NCBI RefSeq assembly: GCF_007197995.1 | Contig: NZ_VKKH01000004.1 | Location: 434,001-498,000 of the forward strand | DNA length: 64,000 nt | DNA from: Aliiglaciecola sp. M165 | Lineage (GTDB): Bacteria; Pseudomonadota; Gammaproteobacteria; Enterobacterales; Alteromonadaceae | Direction of reading: 5' to 3' | In this document: positions 18,682 to 27,144 of the stretch, one piece after another | How the letters are laid out: each line of letters opens with the position of its first letter | How positions within the stretch are numbered: position 1 is the stretch's first letter | Made by a program: the position numbers and the translations under genes | The notes under the pieces: model-generated | Seen by the model: only the letters and a program-made list of their open reading frames with translations | What the model was told of the DNA's origin: nothing | The model's database searches: none

Positions 18682-18788
18682 CCACGTCATTCCCGAGGCA
18701 CCCAACTACGTCATTCACGAGGTGCTTTTGGTCGGGAACCCCATGAACATCAAACAGATCCCGGCTCAAAGAGCGCTGCCGGGATGAC
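18682..18788. repeat. Dispersed GTCATTCCCG repeat
   Basis: Contains two copies of ACGTCATTC-C/A-CGAGG, then GGTCGGGAACCCC, CAGATCCCGGCTCAAAGAGC and GCTGCCGGGATGAC. The same succession occurs at 56727-56870. The ends (CGTCATTCCCG and CGGGATGAC) are imperfect inverted repeats, as in REP- or MITE-like elements. No coding potential. Confidence 0.7.
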
Positions 18789-18799
18789 ATTTTATCGAT

Positions 18800-18917
18800 C
18801 GCTGCGGGGATAGGTTAAACACCGCGGAGCGTCGCTTGAGAACACCGTAAACTCCAGAAGATCCCCGCTTAAGAGCGCTGCGGGGATAGGTTAAACACCG
18901 CGGAGCGGTGTTTAACC
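18800..18917. repeat. 32-bp direct repeat with a 12-bp hairpin at the SulP gene end
   Basis: A 32-base unit beginning CGCTGCGGGGATAGG occurs at 18800-18831 and again at 18876-18907. In the second copy the TTAAACACCG part pairs with the following bases: GGTTAAACACCG (18889-18900) and CGGTGTTTAACC (18906-18917) form a perfect 12-bp stem with a 5-base loop. The SulP stop codon (18912-18914) lies inside the stem, so the repeat end doubles as the gene end and possibly as its terminator. Confidence 0.65.
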
Positions 18918-20477
18918 TAACTTATCTGTGGCGATTCTGTAGCGGGGGTCTTCGTTTACGTCCATTTCAACATATTCTTGTGCTTTTGTGAGTAGCTCTT
19001 TGCATTCCGGGCTTATGTGGCGAATGTGGAGGTTTTTCCCCTGATCTTTATATTTTCCTGCTAATCCATCAATTGCATCTAATCCAGAGGAATCCCAAAT
19101 TCGCGACTCTTGAAAGTCGATCACCACGTCCTGAGGGTCATTTTGTGGATCAAACAAATCTCTAAAATGCAGGACAGAACCAAAGAAAAGTGGTCCGTCT
19201 AATTCGTACACTTTCCAGCCATCATCATCGGTATGGGAGCGCGCATTAATGTGTGTCGCGTGTTTCCAGGCAAACACAAGAGCAGATACGATAACGCCGA
19301 CAACAACGGCAACGGCCAAGTCAGCAATGACTGTAATGCCAGTTACCAAGAACAATACAAAGGCGTCCTCTTTGTTGACACCTCGAACAATGCGAAACGA
19401 TGCCCACTCAAATGTACCAATAACGACGATGAACATGACGCCCACTAATGCAGCTAACGGGATCATTTCAATTAGTGGCGCAGCAAACAAGATAAACCCT
19501 AGCAATACCATTGCAGCGGTGATCCCAGACAATCGACCACGACCACCTGAGTTGATATTGATCATACTTTGACCAATCATTGCACAACCGCCCATTCCAC
19601 CGAAGAATCCATTGACGGTATTGGCAACACCCTGGCCCACACATTCACGATTACCATTACCTCGGGTGTCGGTCATTTCATCGATCAGCGACAAGGTTAA
19701 AAGTGATTCGATCAGACCCACCAAACAGAGGATTACGGCTGTGGGTAACACTATGTATAACGTTTCTAGAGTGAACGGCACCATTGGAATTGAAAAGCTC
19801 GGTAACTCGCCAGCCAGCGTTGCTGCCGCTTTTTGCTCTTCAGGTAGCATGTCCCTAACAAAATCGATAACAGTGCGCGCTTCGAGATCCAGACCATGCA
19901 CCAATAAAGTCACCGTAATGATTGCTACCAAAGAGGCGGGAACCGCGGTTGTTAATTTGGGTAAAAAGAAGATGATGGCCATGGTCAGCGCGGTGAGACC
20001 CAGCATCAAGTACAACATTGTGCCTTCCATCCAGACCTGCTGACCCAGCGCATCGGCTATTTTAAATTGGCCTAACTGTGCCAGAAAAATCACAATAGCC
20101 AGGCCATTCACAAAACCTAACATGACTGGATAAGGCACTAAGCGTATGAATTTTCCTAGCTTAAATATTCCGGCCAATATTTGTAATACGCCGGCTACAA
20201 TAACTGCGGCGAATAGATACTCAACGCCGTGAGTGGCCACAAGCGCTACCATCACTACAGCCATAGCGCCTGTCGCGCCTGAAATCATGCCTGGGCGACC
20301 GCCAATTGCTGAGGTGATTAATCCCATCATAAAAGCAGCGTATAAGCCTACCATTGGCTCGACACCTGCCACAAAGGCAAAGGCTACAGCTTCAGGCACC
20401 AACGCCAGCGCTACAGTAATACCAGAAAGCACGTCATTTTTGACGTTGCTGTCGCGACTGGTAATTAGGTCAATCAT
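18912..20477 (-). CDS. SulP family anion transporter with STAS domain
   Basis: A 521-residue inner-membrane protein with ten or more membrane segments in residues 10-400, including the SulP signature region around [19 protein letters not shown] and [26 protein letters not shown] cytoplasmic STAS domain follows (about 415-510) with [18 protein letters not shown], where the DSSG motif is the usual regulatory serine site. SulP proteins carry sulfate, bicarbonate or dicarboxylates; the substrate here cannot be told. The ATG at 20477 is preferred because GGGGA lies 5 bases upstream; the TTG at 20489 is part of that site. Its stop codon is inside a repeat hairpin. Confidence 0.88.
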   Translation of the reverse strand: MIDLITSRDSNVKNDVLSGITVALALVPEAVAFAFVAGVEPMVGLYAAFMMGLITSAIGGRPGMISGATGAMAVVMVALVATHGVEYLFAAVIVAGVLQILAGIFKLGKFIRLVPYPVMLGFVNGLAIVIFLAQLGQFKIADALGQQVWMEGTMLYLMLGLTALTMAIIFFLPKLTTAVPASLVAIITVTLLVHGLDLEARTVIDFVRDMLPEEQKAAATLAGELPSFSIPMVPFTLETLYIVLPTAVILCLVGLIESLLTLSLIDEMTDTRGNGNRECVGQGVANTVNGFFGGMGGCAMIGQSMININSGGRGRLSGITAAMVLLGFILFAAPLIEMIPLAALVGVMFIVVIGTFEWASFRIVRGVNKEDAFVLFLVTGITVIADLAVAVVVGVIVSALVFAWKHATHINARSHTDDDGWKVYELDGPLFFGSVLHFRDLFDPQNDPQDVVIDFQESRIWDSSGLDAIDGLAGKYKDQGKNLHIRHISPECKELLTKAQEYVEMDVNEDPRYRIATDKLG

Positions 20478-20604
20478 GTATTTCCCCAAAAGTGTGTATT
20501 TTCAAACAATTAATCGCTTATTTTAGCATCGATGTGTACGGAGATCTTTTAACAGTTTGTTAAAACCTCGAGAGCGAAGATACTGTTCATGGATAAGTGC
20601 GCAC

Positions 20605-20631
20605 AAAAAAGGCCGGATACGTCCGACCTTC
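20605..20631 (-). terminator. Rho-independent terminator of fklB
   Basis: On the minus strand AAGGTCGGAC and the matching TCCGGCCTT form a GC-rich stem (one mismatch) around a 3-base loop, followed by six T. Confidence 0.85.
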
Positions 20632-20650
20632 TTTAAATTCCAAAGAATGT

Positions 20651-21271
20651 TTACGCAACGATATCAAGTAGCTCAACATCAAATACCAAGGTGCTAAAAG
20701 GACCAATTGCACCGCCAGCACCCTGCTCACCGTAAGCAAGGTCATGAGGTACGTATAGTCTCCACTTAGAACCAACAGGCATCATTTGAAGTGCTTCAGT
20801 CCAGCCTTTGATTACACCATTGACGGGGAATTCAGCAGGCTGGCCACGGTCATAAGAACTATCGAAAACACTACCGTCAATCAAAGTTCCATGATAATGA
20901 GTGCGAACTGTGGACGTTGCTACAGGCTTGTCGCCTTCGCCAGCAGAAAGTACTTCATACTGAAGGCCTGACGGAGTAACCGTGACTTCTTCGCGCTTAG
21001 CATTCGTTGCTAAAAACTCAGTACCTTCAGCGATGGCGCCTTGATGTTGCTCTGCTTTGGCTTCTTGCATGCGCTGATGAATTTCATTAAACGCTGCTCC
21101 AAGTGTCTGGTTATCAACTTTTGAAGCCTGTTTTGCAAACGAATCAGCTAAACCTTCTTTAACTGCTTCGATGTCTAATCCATCAAAAGGGTTAGATGCT
21201 AGCTGCTCTCCCATTTGAAAACCAATACCGTAGCTTGCTTGCAATTCAACACTATTAAATTTGTCTGTCAC
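20651..21271 (-). CDS. fklB: FKBP-type peptidyl-prolyl isomerase FklB
   Basis: 206 residues, the same length as E. coli FklB (FKBP22). The N-terminal dimerisation domain (residues 1-85, with QASYGIGFQMGEQL) and long linking helix precede the FKBP domain (about 100-206), with VRTHYHGTLIDGSVFDSS, VIKGWTEALQMMPVGSKWRLYVP and LAYGEQG. The GTG at 21271 is chosen because AGGAA lies 6 bases upstream and it gives the E. coli-like N-terminus; the ATG at 21307 would add 12 residues. It is a cytoplasmic protein-folding enzyme. Confidence 0.92.
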   Translation of the reverse strand: MTDKFNSVELQASYGIGFQMGEQLASNPFDGLDIEAVKEGLADSFAKQASKVDNQTLGAAFNEIHQRMQEAKAEQHQGAIAEGTEFLATNAKREEVTVTPSGLQYEVLSAGEGDKPVATSTVRTHYHGTLIDGSVFDSSYDRGQPAEFPVNGVIKGWTEALQMMPVGSKWRLYVPHDLAYGEQGAGGAIGPFSTLVFDVELLDIVA

Positions 21272-21471
21272 GAGAATTCCTGATTGCTCAATAATAAAGC
21301 CGCGCATGGTAACACAGGCTGGTATTGCCTTGACAGCCTATTCACCAAATCAACTACGTTCAATACCAAAATTCTTTAGGAATAACGAATAACAATTGTG
21401 TTTGGACAAACGCATTGCACATCAGTATGGTTTCTATTCATATCTGTCGAAAAAGCATTCGTGGAGGAAGC

Positions 21472-24093
21472 GTGACAAAACAACAGGCTTTTCAGTTAAA
21501 GGAATCTGTCAGATTCTTGGGATCAACTTTAGGTGATACGATTAAAAATCAGTTAGGGGAGCAGTGGTTAGAGCGCATTGAAGCCGTTCGCCTCGCCGGT
21601 CGTGAGTCGTTTCAAGGCAAGACTGAAGCGACTGATCAATTAAAAAAGCTGTTTAAAGAGCTACCCAATGACGAGTTGCTTACCGTCGGACGAGCATTCT
21701 CGCAATTTCTGAATTTAGCCAATATTGCTGAACAAGAATTTAATAGCATCACCACTGATGACGACCCGATTACTTCTTTGTTCGACCACTTGGAATCAGA
21801 AAAAATTGATCAAGCGGCATTTGCTAATGCGTTTGATCAACTTAAGATTGATTTGGTTCTCACCGCGCACCCAACAGAAGTCACACGACGAACACTCATC
21901 CATAAACATAGTGAGTTGGCGAGTTGTTTGCGAGATTTGCATCAAAGCGCGGTTACCAATGAAGAAAGAGACCAAATTGAGACAAGAATTGCCGATTTAA
22001 TAAGCCAGGCGTGGCATACGGAAGAAATTCGAACCATCCGGCCCACCCCGGTTGATGAGGCACGTTGGGGCTTTTCCGTTATTGAAAACTCGCTTTGGGA
22101 CGCGGTTCCAGCCTTTGTACGAGCGCTGGATAAAAAAGTTAACGACAGGTTTGATATTACTTTGCCGATAGATGCGTCACCCGTTCAGTTTAGCTCGTGG
22201 ATGGGTGGGGATAGAGACGGTAACCCTAATGTCACCTCTAAAGTCACCCAGCAAGTATTGTTGTTAGCAAGAAGACGCGCAGCAAAGCTCTTTGCTAAGG
22301 ACATTGACCAGCTTCAAGTCGAGCTGTCAATGAGAGATTGTGATGAACATGTACGCAAACTGGCGGGCGAAGATGCGCTTGAACCCTACCGAGCGATATT
22401 GCGTCCATTACTAGTTAAGCTCAACCACACACAAGAAGGTATCGGTGAGTTTTTAGCAGGAAAACCAGTGGACACCCATGAGTGGGTGTCCAAACAAAGC
22501 GAACTCCTTGACCCCCTTCTCGCCTGTTACCACTCTTTACATGCTTGTGGCATGAAAGTCACCGCCCAGGGCTTGTTGCTCGACACCATTCGCCGGGTCC
22601 ACTGCTTTGGTGTCAACTTGTTAAAACTAGATATTCGACAAGACTCCGAGCGTCACGCAGACGTGTTTGGCGAGCTAACACGCTATTTTGGGTTGGGCGA
22701 CTACACCAAGTGGAGTGAACAGGACAAACAAGCGTTTTTACTGCGTGAATTGAACTCTAAACGGCCGTTAATACCGGCCAATTGGCAGCCGTCAGCTGAG
22801 GTTCAAGAAGTTTTAGATACTTGCAAAGTGATCGCCCAAAATGACCGTGAAGGCTTTGGGATCTATATCATTTCAATGGCGAGCCTTCCCTCAGATGTTT
22901 TAGCAGTGCAGCTATTGCTTAAAGAAAGTCAGGTAACCTGGCCAATGCCCGTGGCCCCATTGTTTGAGACACTCGATGATCTGAATAATGCGCCAAAAGT
23001 TATGGGCGATTTATTAGATATCGATTGGTATCGAGGATATATTCAGGGCCGTCAGTACGTCATGATAGGTTACTCTGATTCGGCCAAGGATGCTGGCGCC
23101 CTAGCTGCCGGCTGGGCGCAATACGAATCTCAAGAGGCTCTCGTTGCTTTAACCGATCGACATGACGTGAAGCTAACACTCTTTCATGGTCGTGGCGGAA
23201 CCATTGGCCGAGGCGGCTTGCCTGCCCACGCAGCGATCCACTCGCAGCCACCTGGCTCATTGACAGGTGGGTTCCGTGTTACCGAGCAAGGAGAAACAAT
23301 ACGTTATAAATTTGGTATGCCACAGCTTGCCAAAGGCAGCCTTGGCATATATGCCAGCGCGATTTTAGAAGCGATTCTTTTCCCACCCCCGCAACCCAAA
23401 CAGGCATGGCGTGATGCAATTAAAGTGATGGCCGAGGCGGGTCGCGATAATTACCGTCAAACCGTGCGACACGATGAAAATTTTGTGCCCTATTTTCGCG
23501 TGGCAACCCCTGAGCAAGAACTGGGTAAGTTGCCATTGGGAAGCCGCCCTGCGAAACGTAAGCCCACTGGAGGCATTGAAAGTCTTAGGGCCATCCCGTG
23601 GATTTTTGCTTGGGCACAGACACGACTTGTTTTGCCTTCCTGGTTGGGTGTCATGAAAGCGGTGAATAGTGGCAGACAAACGGGTCACGAACAGACCATC
23701 GAAGAAATGCTACAAAACTGGCCATTCTTCCATTCCCGTTTATCCATGCTCGATATGGTTTTTAACAAAGCCGATGCTAGGGTCAGCGAAGAATATGACC
23801 AAAGACTCGTTCCACAGGAACTTAGACATTTTGGTCAGGCGTTGCGAGAAGAGTTAAAGCAAAGTATTGATCAATTGCTTGAGCTGCTTGATCAACAGGA
23901 AGTCATGGAGAGCGATCCCAAAGGAAAAGAATCCATGACCATTCGTGCAGGTTATTTACAACCACTGCATTTTTTGCAAATTGAATTGCTAGCCAGGATC
24001 CGTGAATTGCAAGAAGAGCACGATGCGACCCTAGAGCGCGCTATGATGGTCACCATTGCAGGAATTGCTGTCGGAATGCGCAATACAGGCTAA
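21472..24093 (+). CDS. ppc: Phosphoenolpyruvate carboxylase
   Basis: An 873-residue enzyme (E. coli Ppc is 883) that carboxylates phosphoenolpyruvate to oxaloacetate, replenishing the TCA cycle. Signatures: catalytic His in LTAHPTEVTRRTL near residue 133, WMGGDRDGNPNVT, the mobile-loop Arg in FHGRGGTIGRGG near residue 573, GYSDSAKDAGALAAGW, and the C-terminal MRNTG end typical of the family. The GTG at 21472 has GGAGG 4 bases upstream; an earlier ATG at 21415 lacks such a site. mdh, which uses the same metabolite, lies close by on the other strand. Confidence 0.97.
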   Translation: MTKQQAFQLKESVRFLGSTLGDTIKNQLGEQWLERIEAVRLAGRESFQGKTEATDQLKKLFKELPNDELLTVGRAFSQFLNLANIAEQEFNSITTDDDPITSLFDHLESEKIDQAAFANAFDQLKIDLVLTAHPTEVTRRTLIHKHSELASCLRDLHQSAVTNEERDQIETRIADLISQAWHTEEIRTIRPTPVDEARWGFSVIENSLWDAVPAFVRALDKKVNDRFDITLPIDASPVQFSSWMGGDRDGNPNVTSKVTQQVLLLARRRAAKLFAKDIDQLQVELSMRDCDEHVRKLAGEDALEPYRAILRPLLVKLNHTQEGIGEFLAGKPVDTHEWVSKQSELLDPLLACYHSLHACGMKVTAQGLLLDTIRRVHCFGVNLLKLDIRQDSERHADVFGELTRYFGLGDYTKWSEQDKQAFLLRELNSKRPLIPANWQPSAEVQEVLDTCKVIAQNDREGFGIYIISMASLPSDVLAVQLLLKESQVTWPMPVAPLFETLDDLNNAPKVMGDLLDIDWYRGYIQGRQYVMIGYSDSAKDAGALAAGWAQYESQEALVALTDRHDVKLTLFHGRGGTIGRGGLPAHAAIHSQPPGSLTGGFRVTEQGETIRYKFGMPQLAKGSLGIYASAILEAILFPPPQPKQAWRDAIKVMAEAGRDNYRQTVRHDENFVPYFRVATPEQELGKLPLGSRPAKRKPTGGIESLRAIPWIFAWAQTRLVLPSWLGVMKAVNSGRQTGHEQTIEEMLQNWPFFHSRLSMLDMVFNKADARVSEEYDQRLVPQELRHFGQALREELKQSIDQLLELLDQQEVMESDPKGKESMTIRAGYLQPLHFLQIELLARIRELQEEHDATLERAMMVTIAGIAVGMRNTG

Positions 24094-24105
24094 ATTCAAG
24101 TTCGA

Positions 24106-24150
24106 TTGACTAAGTGAGTACTAACTATATAATCCGAGTACTCACTTAGT
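24106..24150 (+). promoter_or_regulatory. Promoter overlapped by a perfect 14-bp inverted repeat
   Basis: -35 TTGACT (24106-24111), a 16-base spacer and -10 TATAAT (24128-24133). ACTAAGTGAGTACT (24109-24122) and AGTACTCACTTAGT (24137-24150) are perfect inverse copies separated by 14 bases, so one arm covers the -35/spacer and the other covers the region just after the -10. Each arm contains the self-complementary AGTACT. This is the geometry of a repressor operator. A terminator for ppc is less likely because no T-run follows. Confidence 0.75.
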
Positions 24151-24174
24151 TTCTTAAAAACAAGATTTGATGGA

Positions 24175-24567
24175 ATGAAGTTCGCAAGCCATGGGCATCT
24201 AAAAGCTGAAAAGCTCGGCAACATACTATTGATAGAGGGTACTGGCCCCTGGAATATTGAAATGTTGGAATCAGCAGGTGATTCTGCCAAAAGTATTCTT
24301 GATGAGCTTTACAAGGCGCCATGGGGCGTATTGTGTATCATGCATGGCGATACGGCGTACCTGCCCGATGCAGCAAAAAAGTTAACCGAACTTGTCAAAC
24401 AGGAAAAACTAAAAAATCGTAAAGCGACTGCCGTTGTTGTTGCCGACGCTAATCTGCCGTCGTTTGCAAAAGGACACCTTGGACAAATTTATGACCAAGC
24501 GGGTGAGCATTACCGTTTTTTTGATGATAAAGCCGACGCGCTAGAATGGCTAAACGGCCAGTTCTGA
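24175..24567 (+). CDS. SpoIIAA/STAS-like small protein
   Basis: A 130-residue cytoplasmic protein with the SpoIIAA-like (STAS/SEC14-type) pattern: alternating strands and helices, ILLIEGTGPWNIEML, PWGVLCIMHGDTAYLPDA, KATAVVVADANLP, and an end DDKADALEWLNGQF, which resembles the 'F.d..eAl.WL' finish of this family. The biochemical role is unknown. It is preceded at 24106-24150 by a strong promoter embedded in a perfect inverted repeat, so its expression is probably gated by a dedicated repressor. The ribosome-binding site is poor (GGA directly before the ATG). It ends at a bidirectional terminator shared with mdh. Confidence 0.75.
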   Translation: MKFASHGHLKAEKLGNILLIEGTGPWNIEMLESAGDSAKSILDELYKAPWGVLCIMHGDTAYLPDAAKKLTELVKQEKLKNRKATAVVVADANLPSFAKGHLGQIYDQAGEHYRFFDDKADALEWLNGQF

Positions 24568-24587
24568 TTCAAATTTTATTCAAGCAT

Positions 24588-24619
24588 AAAAAAACCAGCC
24601 TCGGCTGGTTTTTTTTTAA
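24588..24619. terminator. Bidirectional terminator between the SpoIIAA-like gene and mdh
   Basis: AACCAGCC and GGCTGGTT form an 8-bp stem with a 2-base core loop, with an A-run before and a T-run after, so it can serve both converging genes. Confidence 0.92.
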
Positions 24620-24638
24620 ATGAACATTTCGTCAAAAG

Positions 24639-25574
24639 TTAGCCGTTTACGAACTTAACCCCTAACTCGATATCACCGCGCAAACCATCAAGCATGGATT
24701 CTTTGGCATTTTGTTCAAAATCGCTAAGCTTGCCATAAGGTAAGATCTCTTCAACACCATTGGCACCTAAACGCACCGGATGCGAGAAAAACACTGCATC
24801 ATCGCTGTTGGTTTCTACATAGGTATACTCAACTACATTGTCGCCTTTCATAGCAGCGACCAAAGACAAGCAGAAGCGCGCAGCAGCTTGCCCCATTGAC
24901 AATGTTGCTGAACCGCCACCAGCTTTAGCCTCTACCACTTCCGTACCTGCGTTTTGGATACGGTGAGTCAGACTTGCAACTTCTTCATCGGTAAAACTGA
25001 CACCCTCAACTTGAGATAGCAGTGGAAGAATTGTTGTCCCTGAGTGACCACCTATTACGGGTACGTGAACACTTGCAGTATTAAGACCTTTCAATTCCGC
25101 AACAAAGGTTTCGGCGCGGATCACATCCAAAGTCGTTACACCAAATAACTTGTTTTTGTCATAAACGCCTTTCGCTTTGAGCGTTTCCGCTGCAATTGCA
25201 ACGGTCGTATTCACTGGGTTGGTGATGATACATGTACACGCATTGGGGCAATTGTCAGCAATGCCTTCTACGAGGTTTTTAACGATGCCTGCGTTAATAT
25301 TGAATAGATCGGAACGGTCCATGCCAGGTTTACGTGGCACACCAGCGGGGATCAGCACAATGTCTGAACCTTGCAAGGCTTTGTCCAGATCATCTTTACC
25401 AAACCCTTCCACCTTAACGTCAGTGGGAATATGGCTAAGATCTACCGCTACACCGGGAACGACTGGCGCGACATCATAGAGTGCAAGTTCAGAGCCTGCA
25501 GGAAGTTGAGTTTTTAACAAAAGGGATAAGGCTTGGCCGATACCGCCTGCAGCACCTAATACTGCTACTTTCAT
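24639..25574 (-). CDS. mdh: Malate dehydrogenase
   Basis: A 311-residue NAD-dependent malate dehydrogenase, close in length and sequence to E. coli Mdh (312). The nucleotide-binding loop is GAAGGIGQA, the substrate-binding arginines are in [17 protein letters not shown], followed by ITNPVNTT, and the catalytic His is in [14 protein letters not shown]. It oxidises malate to oxaloacetate in the TCA cycle. The gene is divergent from argR, an arrangement widespread in Alteromonadales, Vibrionales and Enterobacterales. Confidence 0.97.
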   Translation of the reverse strand: MKVAVLGAAGGIGQALSLLLKTQLPAGSELALYDVAPVVPGVAVDLSHIPTDVKVEGFGKDDLDKALQGSDIVLIPAGVPRKPGMDRSDLFNINAGIVKNLVEGIADNCPNACTCIITNPVNTTVAIAAETLKAKGVYDKNKLFGVTTLDVIRAETFVAELKGLNTASVHVPVIGGHSGTTILPLLSQVEGVSFTDEEVASLTHRIQNAGTEVVEAKAGGGSATLSMGQAAARFCLSLVAAMKGDNVVEYTYVETNSDDAVFFSHPVRLGANGVEEILPYGKLSDFEQNAKESMLDGLRGDIELGVKFVNG

Positions 25575-26036
25575 AGTTGTCTCCTGTGAGAAGGTCAGAT
25601 TGAATCGGCAAACACTAATGCAAGCCGCGCAAAATTACAAATTGTTAAGATGAATACTGGAAAATGTTGACCTTTGCTGAGTAGTTTTGCAGCAACGCCA
25701 ACGTTGATAGATATTGGGGCATCAAAAGTATTATTCAACGCCTTGATTCAAATCACTTTAAACTACCGAGGATGTGAACTTTATGTCACACTATGTAGCC
25801 TCAATTCTGGATGAGAAATGTCGGCATCGCATAGTTTTTCAACGCTTAATCAATAAAATTGCAGTTCTCGTCATATTGATATGGGTCTTTTATTGGTAAG
25901 TGTAGTGATTTTTTCCCTTTCGAGGCGAGAATTATGTTATCTAATCGCTCAAAACGAAAACTGGACAACATAGAGACAAAGATAGATAGCGGTGCGAATC
26001 GAGGATTGAGTTTATACAGGTTAAAGAGAGAGACTT
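25575..26036. other. mdh-argR divergent intergenic region
   Basis: 462 bases without a gene. It must hold both promoters. Several half-site-like TGAAT/ATTCA words occur (for example around 25650 and 25735-25750) and could be weak ARG boxes for ArgR autoregulation, but none is a clear 18-bp site. Confidence 0.4.
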
Positions 26037-26501
26037 ATGTCAAACAATAAACAAGAAGAATTAATTAAGGCATTTAAAGAGATTCTCAAGACTGAAAGTT
26101 TTGGTTCGCAAGGTGGGATCGTTGAAGCGTTAAAAGATCAAGGATTTGGCAGCATTAGTCAATCCAAAGTCTCGCGCATGCTAAGTAAGTTTGGCGCCGT
26201 GCGCACACGCAACGCCCGAGGCGATATGGTTTATTGTTTGCCTCCTGAAATGGGCATGCCAACAGCAAAAAGTCCACTTCGTCAGTTAGTTTTAGATATC
26301 GTGCATAACAATGTTATGGTCATCATCCGTACCAGCCCGGGAGCCGCACAGCTAATCGCCAGATTGTTGGATTCGTTGAGCCAAAAAGACGGTGTTTTGG
26401 GCACAATTGCAGGAGACGACACCATATTTATCGCACCAGCCGATGTTAGCCAGATTGAAGAAACACTGCACAAAGTTGAGGCGCTTTTTGAAAACGTTTG
26501 A
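26037..26501 (+). CDS. argR: Arginine repressor ArgR
   Basis: A 154-residue repressor with the standard two domains: an N-terminal winged helix (residues 1-75, with [26 protein letters not shown] as two adjacent blocks) and the C-terminal hexamerisation/arginine-binding domain with [20 protein letters not shown] and [13 protein letters not shown], including the Asp-Asp pair that contacts arginine. It represses arginine biosynthesis genes, none of which lies in the window. AGAGAGA precedes the ATG. Confidence 0.96.
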   Translation: MSNNKQEELIKAFKEILKTESFGSQGGIVEALKDQGFGSISQSKVSRMLSKFGAVRTRNARGDMVYCLPPEMGMPTAKSPLRQLVLDIVHNNVMVIIRTSPGAAQLIARLLDSLSQKDGVLGTIAGDDTIFIAPADVSQIEETLHKVEALFENV

Positions 26502-26576
26502 TATCGATAAGTCTTAGGAAGTTTTTAGAATCGGGCTTCCGGACTCATCGACCGGCGGATATAGTGCCAAGGACAG

Positions 26577-26987
26577 TTACTGAGTAGATTTCACCACCGT
26601 AGAAACTATTGAATCATAATTCATCGCTAAATAAAGCAACGTTGCGAGGTTCGCATAAATAAGTAAAGGTATTAGCCATAGTGCCAGCACTACCGCTCCC
26701 TGATTGAGAAAAATCACGTAACCAACCAATCCCACCCCAATATACAGATCAACACCAATTTGCTTAGTCCAATGGTATTTACCGGTTTTTTTCATGGTTT
26801 GAAAAAAGTCTTCATGAACATGGCAATAGAGCGAGTAAGCAAGAAATGCAAATAGCACTAACCATAAAACGGGCTTGCCTAAGGCATAAGGGCCGGAACT
26901 GAAAAATAACGGCTCTTGGGTTTTAAATATTATCGCCAAGGCAACAAAAACCCCATAAACGAGCCATAAAAAGTGTCTTTTGAGCAT
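26577..26987 (-). CDS. Small integral membrane protein of unknown function
   Basis: A 136-residue protein with four predicted membrane segments (about 5-23, 38-58, 83-102, 104-125), separated by a short charged loop EDFFQTMKKTGKYHWTKQ. No family recognised. The ATG at 26987 has GAGGAG 6 bases upstream; the longer frame to 27017 overlaps that site and is rejected. It is a single gene between argR and the TonB receptor gene. Confidence 0.7.
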   Translation of the reverse strand: MLKRHFLWLVYGVFVALAIIFKTQEPLFFSSGPYALGKPVLWLVLFAFLAYSLYCHVHEDFFQTMKKTGKYHWTKQIGVDLYIGVGLVGYVIFLNQGAVVLALWLIPLLIYANLATLLYLAMNYDSIVSTVVKSTQ

Positions 26988-27094
26988 TTGCATCTCCTCA
27001 CAATCTAACCGTTCCACTCTAGGACGTGTGGGTTAAAAAACCAACTCACTATCATTAATAGTTCTTAATAAAGAGTTAAGCATGGAAATGAGTC

Positions 27095-27121
27095 AAAAAA
27101 AACCGGCCATGAAGGCCGGTT
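27095..27121 (-). terminator. Rho-independent terminator of the Oar-like receptor gene
   Basis: On the minus strand AACCGGCC and GGCCGGTT form an 8-bp stem with a 5-base loop, followed by eight T. Confidence 0.92.
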
Positions 27122-27144
27122 TTGAAGTTAGAAATGAATCGAGT

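Noticed and set aside
24094-24160. Terminator of ppc formed by the 14-bp inverted repeat
   Set aside because: No T-run follows the right arm, and the repeat fits precisely over a -35/-10 pair, so an operator is the better reading.
25600-25760. ARG boxes upstream of argR
   Set aside because: Only scattered half-sites of the TGAAT/ATTCA type; no complete 18-bp box could be drawn.
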